Assembly (NCBI GenBank): GCA_900768125.1
Contig: CAAGBS010000058.1
Coordinates: 1 to 64,000 of the forward strand
From: Oscillospiraceae bacterium
Lineage (GTDB): Bacteria; Bacillota; Clostridia; Oscillospirales; Ruminococcaceae
DNA length: 64,000 nucleotides
Direction of reading: 5' to 3'
The notes beneath the pieces were generated by a model. It had not been told where the DNA came from, did no database searches, and saw nothing but the letters and a program-made list of their open reading frames with translations. Shown piece by piece: positions 1 to 7,587 of the stretch. Each line of letters opens with the position of its first letter. The stretch's first letter is position 1. The translations under genes were made by a program, and so were the position numbers.

Positions 1-60
1 ATCTTATCCACTCTAACCAACTCCAATCCGGTCTTAAGACTTCTTCAGACCCTTTTGGAT

Positions 61-684
61 TTAGTTTATCACTTTTCGGGCGGTCTTTTCAAGTCGCGGG
101 ATGAGTTGGCGGATACTTTCATTTGTAGCAATGTTTAAGGTGATGGATTTTGCATCGGCAAGATAGCCATCATACACAATTTCTACAGGAACCCACTTAT
201 GCACGATGAATTCTACTATATCACTACGCTTGCCATTTTCATCTGACCATACGTACTTTACCTTGTAGGTACCTGGCTTGGAAATCTTCACATAGTTTTT
301 GTAAAGATGCCACTTCTTTTCAGCGGAGTTCTTGAAGTAGCACTTAGCATATCTATTAGCCTCGACTAATCCATAGCCGGTACTGTAAATATTATATACC
401 ATACCGTTTGCTATATGCTCAGGAGGCGCTTTAGGTGCAGTACGCATGATAGCATATTCATAAAGATAACGGAATGTGTCGTCGCCTGCATCAGACCTCA
501 GTGTGAGTTCGCCGTTACCAACGAGATTTACTCTCTTCGTAGAGTTGACTATGGTGTAACCATAATCTTTTGTGCTAGCTGCAAAGGACGTAACAGACAT
601 GCCAGTCACGAATAATGCAACTGTTAGTATTGTAGCAATGGTTTTCTTTAATATGAGGGTACCCCTTTCATTAACTGTGTTCAC
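61..684 (-). CDS. Exported protein of unknown function
   Basis: I do not recognise a family. The N-terminus has two lysines, a hydrophobic stretch (TIATILTVALFVTGMSV) and an AxA-like cleavage site (SFAAS), so the protein is probably secreted. The mature part is about 170 residues, has one cysteine and reads as alternating short strands, as in an Ig-like or beta-sandwich fold (inference). The GTG at 684 has no ribosome binding site, whereas AAAGGGG at 662-668 sits 7 bases before an in-frame ATA codon at 652-654, just before LKKTIATIL. Translation may therefore start at that unusual codon. A SigD-like promoter lies upstream at 738-764. Confidence 0.6.
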   Translation of the reverse strand: MNTVNERGTLILKKTIATILTVALFVTGMSVTSFAASTKDYGYTIVNSTKRVNLVGNGELTLRSDAGDDTFRYLYEYAIMRTAPKAPPEHIANGMVYNIYSTGYGLVEANRYAKCYFKNSAEKKWHLYKNYVKISKPGTYKVKYVWSDENGKRSDIVEFIVHKWVPVEIVYDGYLADAKSITLNIATNESIRQLIPRLEKTARKVIN

Positions 685-737
685 ACTGAATGTGTAAACT
701 TTCTTATACTTATATGCAATACACCAAAAAAGTTAAA

Positions 738-764
738 TTATCGACTGTGCTGAATTTTACCTTA
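738..764 (-). promoter_or_regulatory. Candidate SigD (sigma-28) type promoter, two mismatches
   Basis: On the minus strand TAAG (761-764), 15 bases, then GTCGATAA (738-745). This differs at one position in each box from the TAAA-N15-GCCGATAA form seen upstream of flgM in this window. It would drive the exported protein ending at 61. Two mismatches make this tentative. Confidence 0.3.
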
Positions 765-837
765 TCACATTGTTCATATAAGCATAAGAACTGCAGTGAA
801 AGTCGCCGCAGTTCTCAGAATTATTTATTCTGTAAAT

Positions 838-867
838 GACCCGTGCAGTATCAGACCCGCACGGGTC
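838..867 (-). terminator. Hairpin after the phosphopantetheinyl transferase gene
   Basis: A perfect 9-bp stem (GACCCGTGC at 838-846 with GCACGGGTC at 859-867) starts 3 bases beyond the stop codon at 871. The following tract on the minus strand (ATTTACAG) is a poor U-run, so termination may be partial. Confidence 0.45.
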
Positions 868-870
868 TTA

Positions 871-1497
871 TTACTGAATAAAGCTGTCGTACCGCGCCAG
901 CAGCTCCGCCAGCCCCATGACCCGGATATCAGCCGAAGCCGCTCCGCGCCCGGATACGCCCAGCAGATATTCGCCGCAGTCAAACGCCGCAGTGTCGTGC
1001 ATGAGCGTGGTGTCAGCGCCGCACAGGTCGTCAGCTATGCCGGTGCCAAGGCGTTTGAGGAACGCTTCTTTCTGCACCCATATCCGCAGCAGGTCCTCCC
1101 CGGTGCGGACAAGCGGCTGCTCATTCCCGCTGAGTATTCTGCTGCGTATGCGCTCGCTGACGCGTCTGCCGCGCCGCTCGATATCCACGCCGTTTTCTTC
1201 ATCAGAGAACGCAGCGCAGACCGCGCCCGCAGTATGCGACAGCGAAAAGTACAGCCCGCCGTCCTCAAGATACGGCTTGCCGTAGCTTCCGTGGGTGTAG
1301 CGTATTTTGTCCCGTGGGATTCCGGTGCGGCCGCTTATCTCAAGCGACAGCAGCAGTCCCGCGGTCAGCGACAGCAGCTTGTCTTCGCTGCCGCGCTTTT
1401 TCGCGATACGATCCCGCCGCAGCGCCGAAACATGCGGGAGATATTTCTCCGCCTGTTCGAACGAAACGCCGCCGGTGAGCACCGTTACGACCTCCAT
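871..1497 (-). CDS. 4'-phosphopantetheinyl transferase, Sfp type
   Basis: Transfers the phosphopantetheine arm of CoA onto a serine of acyl- or peptidyl-carrier proteins. The family signature is complete: YGKPYL, FSLSHT, then GVDIE (Mg-binding Asp and Glu) and WVQKEAFLKRLGTGI with the catalytic KEA segment. About 208 residues is usual for an Sfp-like enzyme. The ATG at 1497 overlaps the TGA of the upstream gene by one base (TGATG), suggesting coupled translation, and is preferred to the GTG at 1515. No polyketide or peptide synthetase genes are near, so the substrate carrier protein is unknown. Confidence 0.85.
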   Translation of the reverse strand: MEVVTVLTGGVSFEQAEKYLPHVSALRRDRIAKKRGSEDKLLSLTAGLLLSLEISGRTGIPRDKIRYTHGSYGKPYLEDGGLYFSLSHTAGAVCAAFSDEENGVDIERRGRRVSERIRSRILSGNEQPLVRTGEDLLRIWVQKEAFLKRLGTGIADDLCGADTTLMHDTAAFDCGEYLLGVSGRGAASADIRVMGLAELLARYDSFIQ

Positions 1498-2528
1498 CAG
1501 CCTGCGATGTACCACTTGCCGCCGATGTTGACTACAGTCAGTTCGCTGGGCTGGTCGGCAACTGAGAAATTGCTTGTGTCAGCGCCCTCCTTGAATGTGA
1601 TGTCGGACTTGATCTTTGCAACGTAAGCCTTTGCGATATCGCCAGCTTCTGCGAACATCTGCTTCTGCTCGTCGGTCAGTTTGGCGTCTGTCAGGTCGGT
1701 AACTGTCACCTTGACTGTGTCAACAGCCTGTAAAGCGTCGCCGATCAGCGAGGAGAACAACGCGTTGATGAACTGCTCGAAAGTCATGCCGTACATCTCG
1801 TCGTCCTTGTCGAGCGCTGCGGTCTGCGCTGCGAACTCCTTTTCAGCCTCTGCGAGCGTGCTCTCGGGGACTGCCGACTTGATGGCTTCGTACATGTTGC
1901 CGTCCATAAAGCTGCTTACAACGCCGCCGAGGAACTCCTCGATTTCTTTCTTGTCCTGGGCGAGCGCGCCGTCCTCTGCGGGGGTCTCCAGCAGTGCGGC
2001 GAGCTTCTTGCAGGCGTTATTGCCCTTGATGGTGACTTTACCGCTCTTGCCCAGCTTTATGCTCTTGGGAGCGCCGGAAACAGCGCCGGTCTTTGAAACG
2101 GTGAAGCTGCCGCCGAGCGTTACCTTTGCAGCCTTTCCAAGCTTTACTGTGCCTGCGTCAGCTATCTTGCTGCCCTTTGACGCAGTCAGCGTGCCGCTTA
2201 CCGCGAGGGTAGCGCCGGACTTCACGGACAGCGTGCCCTTTACGGTCAGCGCGCTCTTTGCGCCGATGGTCAGCTTAGCGCCCTTGTTTACAGTCAGGGT
2301 AGCGCCCTTGGGGAGAGTCACCTTGCCGGAAACGGTGGTGTTCTTCTTGACAACGTACTTCTGACCAGCCTTGAGATCCGTCTTGCCGTCCCATACCTTA
2401 GCCGCGGAAGCCGCGTATTCCTGCTCGACAACGATGGTCTGCACCGGTGCCTCTGCAAATGCAGATACGGAAGAACCAGCCATGATGACCGCGCTCAGAA
2501 GTATCGCTGTTGTTGTTTTCTTAAACAT
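1497..2528 (-). CDS. Exported protein with a beta-repeat region
   Basis: The protein starts MFKKTTTAILLSAVIMAGSS and has an AFA cleavage site, so it is exported. ATG 2528 follows GGAGG by 8 bases. Residues about 50-165 are a run of short imperfect repeats rich in K, G, T and V (TLTVNKGAKLTIGAKSALTV and similar), resembling a right-handed beta-helix ladder. The last 150 residues are helical and acidic with no recognised domain, ending in a short strand motif (VVNIGGKWYIAG). There is no LPXTG motif or C-terminal membrane anchor. Function is unknown; a cell-surface or adhesive role is only a guess from the repeat architecture. Confidence 0.65.
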   Translation of the reverse strand: MFKKTTTAILLSAVIMAGSSVSAFAEAPVQTIVVEQEYAASAAKVWDGKTDLKAGQKYVVKKNTTVSGKVTLPKGATLTVNKGAKLTIGAKSALTVKGTLSVKSGATLAVSGTLTASKGSKIADAGTVKLGKAAKVTLGGSFTVSKTGAVSGAPKSIKLGKSGKVTIKGNNACKKLAALLETPAEDGALAQDKKEIEEFLGGVVSSFMDGNMYEAIKSAVPESTLAEAEKEFAAQTAALDKDDEMYGMTFEQFINALFSSLIGDALQAVDTVKVTVTDLTDAKLTDEQKQMFAEAGDIAKAYVAKIKSDITFKEGADTSNFSVADQPSELTVVNIGGKWYIAG

Positions 2529-2560
2529 GTTCGTAACCTCCATAATTGTAGTTGTAGTTG

Positions 2561-2566
2561 ATTATA
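2561..2566 (-). promoter_or_regulatory. Probable -10 box (TATAAT) of the exported-protein / PPTase pair
   Basis: On the minus strand TATAAT lies 33 bases upstream of the start codon at 2528. No good -35 hexamer stands at 16-18 bases. The transcribed leader carries AACTACAACTACAA, a short direct repeat of unknown meaning. Confidence 0.4.
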
Positions 2567-2592
2567 TTCAGGCATTGCGCCTTAATATCCCA

Positions 2593-3543
2593 TTATTCCC
2601 CGAAGCTGCCGCCCGCGTCGGATTTCCTCGCCGCCTTGAAAAGCGGGCTTTTCTTTGTGACTACGCGCTCCTCAGCGCCGTCCGCAGTGCACAGCCGCAG
2701 CGTTATCCGCCCGCTGTCTATCCTCGGGTGGCGTAATACGCGCGCCGCGCACGACGATACGTCCTCGCGGGAAGCCGCCAGAAAGCAGAATTTCTCGTCC
2801 TCATACGGAACTTCGCCGCCTTTCAGCTGCTTGTGTAATCTGCTCCTCGCAACGCGCACCGTGAAGTGGCACCAGTCGCCTTTCGGCAGCGGACAGGCTT
2901 TCTCATGCGGACAGGGCGCCGCGATATGCGCTCCGAGCGCAATAAGCTGCTCCCGCGCGGAAAGTATGCGGGAATAGCCCTCAGGCGTCCCCGGCTCTAC
3001 TATCAGAAGCAGCCGCCGGGTGCTGTCCCAGAGCCGCTCCACAGCCTTTTTGCGGGCGCTTTCAGCAAGTTCGTTCAGGCAGTAGGAGCACATCACAAGT
3101 TCCGCCTTTTCGTCAAAGCCGGCGGTGATGTCCCCCTGCTTCCACACGGCGGGGACCCCGCAGAACTCCGTAAGCTGTTTCCCCACGGATATCATCTCAG
3201 GCTCGCGCTCTATGCAGGTGAACTCCCCGCAGTCAGCCGCGAGATACGCCGCATGGGTCGCCGCGCCGGTGCCCGCGCCTACGTCCAGCACGGTGCTGAA
3301 GCCATCGTCCGGGAAGCATTCGAGAGCCAGCTCCAGCGAACGGCTCACCGCCCCGAAAGTCGCGGGCATTCTCACCGCGGAATACGCCAGTATGTCCCGC
3401 CGGGCGCTCACGAGCCGCTTTCCGCTGCCGCTGTTCTCGCGGTAGCGCACGGATATCCCCTCCGCAGCCCTTGCAAGCTGTTCAGTATTTTCTTCAGATA
3501 GCAGCCGCTCGACCTCGCCGCGCAGCTCTGCCGGAAACTCCAT
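2593..3543 (-). CDS. Rsm22-family small-subunit rRNA methyltransferase-like protein
   Basis: A SAM-binding Rossmann motif (LDVGAGTGAATHAA, about residues 98-111) is followed by CSYCLNEL and LLLIVEPGTPEG. A C-terminal cysteine and histidine cluster, CPHEKACPL with WCHF, is typical of Rsm22 proteins and probably binds an iron-sulfur cluster. The mitochondrial homologue acts in small ribosomal subunit assembly; the bacterial role is inferred. The length (316 residues) fits the family. AAAGAGG precedes the ATG, and the gene lies 11 bases after the SGNH hydrolase gene, so the two are probably cotranscribed. Confidence 0.8.
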   Translation of the reverse strand: MEFPAELRGEVERLLSEENTEQLARAAEGISVRYRENSGSGKRLVSARRDILAYSAVRMPATFGAVSRSLELALECFPDDGFSTVLDVGAGTGAATHAAYLAADCGEFTCIEREPEMISVGKQLTEFCGVPAVWKQGDITAGFDEKAELVMCSYCLNELAESARKKAVERLWDSTRRLLLIVEPGTPEGYSRILSAREQLIALGAHIAAPCPHEKACPLPKGDWCHFTVRVARSRLHKQLKGGEVPYEDEKFCFLAASREDVSSCAARVLRHPRIDSGRITLRLCTADGAEERVVTKKSPLFKAARKSDAGGSFGE

Positions 3544-3554
3544 ATGTATCCTCT

Positions 3555-4319
3555 TTAAAAATAGTTATTGCGTATCTCCTTCGCCGCGAATGCGCCCTCG
3601 AGGGTCTGACCCTCAACGTCAGGGTGCAGTCCGTCCTTGAGATACTTACCCCTGCCGCCGATGACCTCGAACTTTTCGCATATTCCGCAGCTGCTGTAAG
3701 CGTCGATAAGCTGCACGGAAAGCCCTCTGCATATCTTTGTCAGGCATTCGATGGTCTTCTCTATCTTCTTGTTGTGCTCGGGCGTAGCGGTCTGGATAGG
3801 CGTCATGACGAATATGCGCGACTCCGGGAAATTCTCCTGAATGGTCTGAATGCACCATCTTGCCGCGCCCGCTTCCGTGAACAGGTCGATGTTGTCGTTG
3901 CCGGAAAGCTCCTTGCCGGTGAGCGCCTTGTCAGCATCGCCGATGAACTCGGTCAGGTCGTTGGTGCCCATCGCAAACGCGAAGATATCAGGCTTCGGGA
4001 AACTGCCGCTCTTCACCTCGGCGAGGAAACGCTGGATATGCACCACCGCGCAGTTGTTCGCGCGCTTCTGCATCTCCACCTGGTCGTCCGTAGGCTCCCA
4101 GCCGTCGCTTATTCCGGCGAAGTCAGCCGCGCCATAGTCCTGCGTGGTGACTGTTTTCCCCGCCACATCGAACGTGCGCTTGTACCACACCGAGCTTCCC
4201 ACTGCAACGTTGCTGTGGGACTTCATTCCGAGGTTCTTGTAAACGTGGTAGCTCCACTGTTCTCCGGCGGTGATGCTGTCACCGTCTATGCCAAGGTCAA
4301 GTTTGGAAAAGTCTGCCAT
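3555..4319 (-). CDS. SGNH/GDSL-family hydrolase
   Basis: Serine esterase of the SGNH superfamily. Block I is GIDGDSITAG with the nucleophilic Ser near residue 15, block III is MGTNDL (the Asn of the oxyanion hole) and block V is DGLHPDVEG with the catalytic Asp and His near the C-terminus. There is no signal peptide, so it probably acts in the cytoplasm, for example as an acyl- or acetyl-esterase; the substrate cannot be read from sequence. A good AGGAG lies before the ATG. It precedes the Rsm22-like gene in the same direction. Confidence 0.85.
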   Translation of the reverse strand: MADFSKLDLGIDGDSITAGEQWSYHVYKNLGMKSHSNVAVGSSVWYKRTFDVAGKTVTTQDYGAADFAGISDGWEPTDDQVEMQKRANNCAVVHIQRFLAEVKSGSFPKPDIFAFAMGTNDLTEFIGDADKALTGKELSGNDNIDLFTEAGAARWCIQTIQENFPESRIFVMTPIQTATPEHNKKIEKTIECLTKICRGLSVQLIDAYSSCGICEKFEVIGGRGKYLKDGLHPDVEGQTLEGAFAAKEIRNNYF

Positions 4320-4402
4320 TTTGTGTATCTCCTGTTATGTAATATAATTTCATAATAATACTTTACCACAAAAAGGCGTATTTGTAAAGCGATATTTCAA
4401 AT

Positions 4403-5293
4403 TTATATACCGCTGAGGTCAAAATCCGGGGTGTACTCCTCCTTGGCGGAACTGCGCTCCTGCATGAATCCGTCCAGCCCCGCCGCGTATACTGCTTCCA
4501 GTGCCTTGCGGTACTCGAAAGTGGTTATCCGGCGGTCAAGCCCGGGAATATCCTTTGCTTTCCAGAACGGCGTGTACTGGCTCATCAGGCTGAACAGGAC
4601 ATTCTTCCCGAACCGCTCGCCGACCCGCTTTATCACCTCGACTGAATCCTTATAATGCCACGGCAGCACCAGGTGCCGGACTATCACGCCTTTTTTCAGC
4701 ATATTCCCGAAAAACTCCGGGCTTCCGGTCTGGCGCACCATTTCAGCGACAGCGTTCATCGCAGTTTCAAAGTAATGCGGCGCGGAGGAAAGCTCCACCG
4801 CAAGCTGTTCTGAAAAGTATTTCACGTCCGGGAGGTAGATATCGACATAGCCCTCCAGCGCCCGGAGGGTCTCCACGCGCTCGTAGCCGCCGGTGTTGTA
4901 CACCACCGGAATGGAAAGCCGCGGCTTCGCGATATCCAGCGCCTTAATTATCTGCGGGACAAACGGCGTGGGACTGACCAGATTAATATTGTACGCGCCG
5001 CGCTGCTGAAGTTCCAGGAATATTTCAGCCAGCCGCTCAACGGTGACGTCCTTTCCGAAGCCGCCGGCGCTCACCTCGTGATTCTGGCAGAAAACGCACC
5101 TCATCACGCAGCCGGAAAAGAACACAGTTCCGCTGCCGGTCTGCCCGGAGTCGTCCGGGTCGCCGCTTATGCAGGGTTCCTCCCACTGGTGGAGAGCCGC
5201 CCTTGCGAGCCGGGGAGCCTCACCCATGCCGCAGAATCCCCGAGACACGCTGCGGTCAACTCCGCATTCCCTCGGGCAAAGTCTGCAAGTCAT
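4403..5293 (-). CDS. PflX-type radical SAM protein
   Basis: Homologue of pyruvate formate-lyase activating enzymes. The N-terminus has a cysteine cluster, CRLCPRECG with GFCGMG. The radical SAM motif follows as CVMRCVFC, which is CxxxCxxC and holds the [4Fe-4S] cluster that cleaves SAM. Further motifs match the PflX/YgkA group (YNINLVSPTPF, YNTGGYE, DVKYF). The open frame reaches upstream to 5557, but that part is translated repeat sequence. The ATG at 5291-5293 gives the family N-terminus MTCRLCP, so I start there. The target protein is unknown, and no glycyl-radical enzyme lies next to it. Confidence 0.8.
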   Translation of the reverse strand: MTCRLCPRECGVDRSVSRGFCGMGEAPRLARAALHQWEEPCISGDPDDSGQTGSGTVFFSGCVMRCVFCQNHEVSAGGFGKDVTVERLAEIFLELQQRGAYNINLVSPTPFVPQIIKALDIAKPRLSIPVVYNTGGYERVETLRALEGYVDIYLPDVKYFSEQLAVELSSAPHYFETAMNAVAEMVRQTGSPEFFGNMLKKGVIVRHLVLPWHYKDSVEVIKRVGERFGKNVLFSLMSQYTPFWKAKDIPGLDRRITTFEYRKALEAVYAAGLDGFMQERSSAKEEYTPDFDLSGI

Positions 5294-5387
5294 TATATCA
5301 CCACATTCCTGAAAAATCCGGAGAGCAGAACTCCCCGGAAAGATTGTCGAAAAAAGCTTAGATTGCACTGCGTAACATATTGTTTTT

Positions 5388-5600
5388 CGCTTCCTTTTGT
5401 CACAAAAGGAAGCGGGGGTGTGGGGTGTCTCCCCCGGTGGGGGAGGTGGCGCAAAGCGCCAGAGGGGTTGACCGAAAGACCAGAGCCCCCGCCACTCCGC
5501 ACACAGTGCGGTTTTACGCTTCAAAAGCGCTAAAGGGAGTGTGGGTCGGGGAGACAAACGAAGTTTGTCCTAGAAACAAGAGTTTTTCCCCCACTGTCTT
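5388..5600. repeat. Multi-hairpin intergenic element
   Basis: A stretch of about 213 bases made almost wholly of perfect inverted repeats: 13-bp arms 5388-5400/5402-5414; CTCCCCC/GGGGGAG 5429-5435/5439-5445; GGCGC/GCGCC 5448-5452/5456-5460; CCGCAC/GTGCGG 5497-5502/5506-5511; CGCTT/AAGCG 5517-5521/5525-5529; GACAAAC/GTTTGTC 5553-5559/5563-5569. An outer pairing GTGGG (5541-5545) with CCCAC near 5590 is possible. Open frames crossing it are low-complexity and unlike the neighbours. It resembles the structured dispersed intergenic repeats of some Clostridia, but no second copy is visible here. The 380-base gap 5294-5673 holds nothing else clear. Confidence 0.7.
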
Positions 5601-5673
5601 TTGCAATTTATTACTGTTTGGACTTTTTCGATAAGCTGATGACTCTCCGGATCTCTGTTGATTTTTCGTTATA

Positions 5674-6468
5674 TCACTGCTGCGTATCCGCTGTGACAGT
5701 CTTCATCAGCTCATAGGAAGCAGCAAGCTTGCCGCTGTCATCATAGGACAGATCCATCTTCACCGCAAGTGAATCGTTGGATATCTGCGTGAAATCCAGC
5801 GGGTTCACCGCGTCAACGTTGTAGACATACACGAACGTGATGGACGGCATTTCGGTGAAGTCGCTGCTGTTGACGATAACGCGGAAGCTGTCGCAGTCCT
5901 GGAACGCGAACGCCGCCTCGGAATCCGCGCCGGTGACTATCGGGTCGATAACGCGCTGGCGCTCGGTGAACACCGCGTCCTGAATGCTCTCAGCTTCCAC
6001 AGTGCCGTCATCGTAAACGTTCTGCGCGGCGATTATCTTTCCGTTGGTGACTACTGTATTCAGCTGCATCTTGGAATGGCGGTAGTCCGGGGTCGCCGGG
6101 TCGCCGTTCTCATCAAGACCGTTATACACCTCGCCGTCGATTATATAGGTGGAGGTGTCCGCCTGGGTCACGCTTATCGTGAACACCGGAGCGTAGATTA
6201 TGTTCTGATACTGCGCCAGCACCTCGGTGATGTCGGATTTCTGCACCGATTCGGTAGCGGATTCGTTCATCTTTACGATTATCTCGGAGAGGGTCTCGTT
6301 CGCGTTGAGGTCGGTGGTGTATACGCGGGTTATCTGCGCGCCGGTGCCTACCTCGTTCTTGAGGTCGCCACAGAATATCATCTCGCGGGCGTTCAGCATC
6401 AGTATCATATATGCGATAAGTCCCAGTATCACCAGCGATATCAGAACTATTCCTATTACTATCTTCAT
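5674..6468 (-). CDS. Membrane-anchored protein of unknown function
   Basis: No family is recognised. Residues 3-26 are a single hydrophobic signal-anchor (IVIGIVLISLVILGLIAYMI), leaving about 235 residues outside the membrane. The rest is rich in short strands and acidic residues with no cysteine-based or catalytic motif. The start at 6468 has a GAGGTAAACG ribosome binding site that includes the TGA of the upstream FkbM gene, so it is the last gene of a three-gene unit beginning with the EAL-HDOD gene. Confidence 0.65.
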   Translation of the reverse strand: MKIVIGIVLISLVILGLIAYMILMLNAREMIFCGDLKNEVGTGAQITRVYTTDLNANETLSEIIVKMNESATESVQKSDITEVLAQYQNIIYAPVFTISVTQADTSTYIIDGEVYNGLDENGDPATPDYRHSKMQLNTVVTNGKIIAAQNVYDDGTVEAESIQDAVFTERQRVIDPIVTGADSEAAFAFQDCDSFRVIVNSSDFTEMPSITFVYVYNVDAVNPLDFTQISNDSLAVKMDLSYDDSGKLAASYELMKTVTADTQQ

Positions 6469-6476
6469 CGTTTACC

Positions 6477-7574
6477 TCAAATGCAGTATAAATTCGTGTC
6501 CCAGTCCGGGATATACGGGTGATGTCTCATGTAAAACTTATATTTGCGGTTAAGTTCCGCTATCTGAAGCGGTATCGCGAACATGTCCTCGTTGCGGTGA
6601 TACAGCGCCACTGACAGCTTGGGTCTGTGCGCTGTGATGGTCTGCTTCGCGCCGTCTATCGCCTGTCTTTCGCTGCCCTCCACATCGTACTTTATGAATG
6701 TCGCCGCGTCCCCCTGAAGCATATGGTCAACGCTCATCATGCTAACTTCACGGAATCTCGCCGGGTTGGCAAGCTTCTTCGGGTCTGCCGCGTCAACATG
6801 GGAGCTTCTCCCCGCGCGCAGGCTGAACATCATGGTCGTTTCGGTATCCCACGCGCCGCAGTTGTAAGCCTCCAGCAGCCCGGAGCCTATCATGTACAGC
6901 CTCCTTTTCAGCTTGATGTAGTTGCGGTGGTCCGGCTCCATGGCGTATATCTTGCGGAACTGCATCTTCGTTTCGTTCAGGAACTTCACGATGGTGTCGC
7001 CATTGTATGCGCCGAGGTCAACATAGGTTTCCTCCGCACCTATGCGAAGCAGGTCGTACATCTCCTCCTCGGGGGATTCGCACTCCCGCAGCAGGTCGAT
7101 GCGTCCGCTCAGCTTGTAGCGTATTACATTCTCAAACACACGCTTAGACTGTTCGTCCGCAAGCATGCCGTACACCTTTTCAAGCTCATCACGGTGCTCG
7201 TTCGCGTAATCCAGCGTGAATAATCCGCCGCCGGTCACGGGAACGTTCGGCGCGTATAACTCGTGCCTCTCAGCAATGCTGTAAATATGCTCCATGACTT
7301 CGGGTATCTGACTTCCGAAGCACACCAGTATCAGGAAATCATCTCCGTAAAGCTCCTCTATCTCGGATAGCTTCTTCACGCGGCAGCCAAGGAAGCTGTG
7401 CCCCCTTACGAACTCGTCGCTCGCCATGATATCCGTCAACGGGGCGCCTATCTCGTCCAGCACGGATTTTATCTTCTCCGCGCCGTCGCCCATGCCGTAA
7501 AGCACTATCTTCTTTTCAGTCTGCCGCAGGTAGTCCCACAGGCAGGTATTTATCTCATCTAGGAAAAAAGCCAT
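6477..7574 (-). CDS. FkbM-family methyltransferase
   Basis: The C-terminal half is a SAM-dependent FkbM methyltransferase: ETYVDLGAYNGDTIVKF (about residues 181-197) is the SAM-binding loop, followed by YAMEPDHRNY and the characteristic IKYDVEGSERQAIDGAK. The N-terminal 130 residues look like a nucleotide-sugar-type Rossmann domain (VLYGMGDGAEKI), an arrangement seen in glycan-modifying proteins. It probably O-methylates a sugar or lipid-linked glycan. Lying between an EAL-HDOD gene and a membrane-anchored protein, it may modify surface or flagellar glycans, which is inference from location only. Confidence 0.8.
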   Translation of the reverse strand: MAFFLDEINTCLWDYLRQTEKKIVLYGMGDGAEKIKSVLDEIGAPLTDIMASDEFVRGHSFLGCRVKKLSEIEELYGDDFLILVCFGSQIPEVMEHIYSIAERHELYAPNVPVTGGGLFTLDYANEHRDELEKVYGMLADEQSKRVFENVIRYKLSGRIDLLRECESPEEEMYDLLRIGAEETYVDLGAYNGDTIVKFLNETKMQFRKIYAMEPDHRNYIKLKRRLYMIGSGLLEAYNCGAWDTETTMMFSLRAGRSSHVDAADPKKLANPARFREVSMMSVDHMLQGDAATFIKYDVEGSERQAIDGAKQTITAHRPKLSVALYHRNEDMFAIPLQIAELNRKYKFYMRHHPYIPDWDTNLYCI

Positions 7575-7587
7575 TTTATCCCCCGGG

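Noticed and set aside
796..1626. A 276-codon plus-strand frame opposite the phosphopantetheinyl transferase
   Set aside because: The minus-strand frame has clear enzyme motifs; this one has none.
4403..5557. The long form of the radical SAM protein starting at 5557
   Set aside because: The first 88 codons run through the hairpin element; the ATG at 5293 gives the family N-terminus.
5078..5634. Open frames across the multi-hairpin element
   Set aside because: Translations are low-complexity and depend on the inverted repeats; no start signal.
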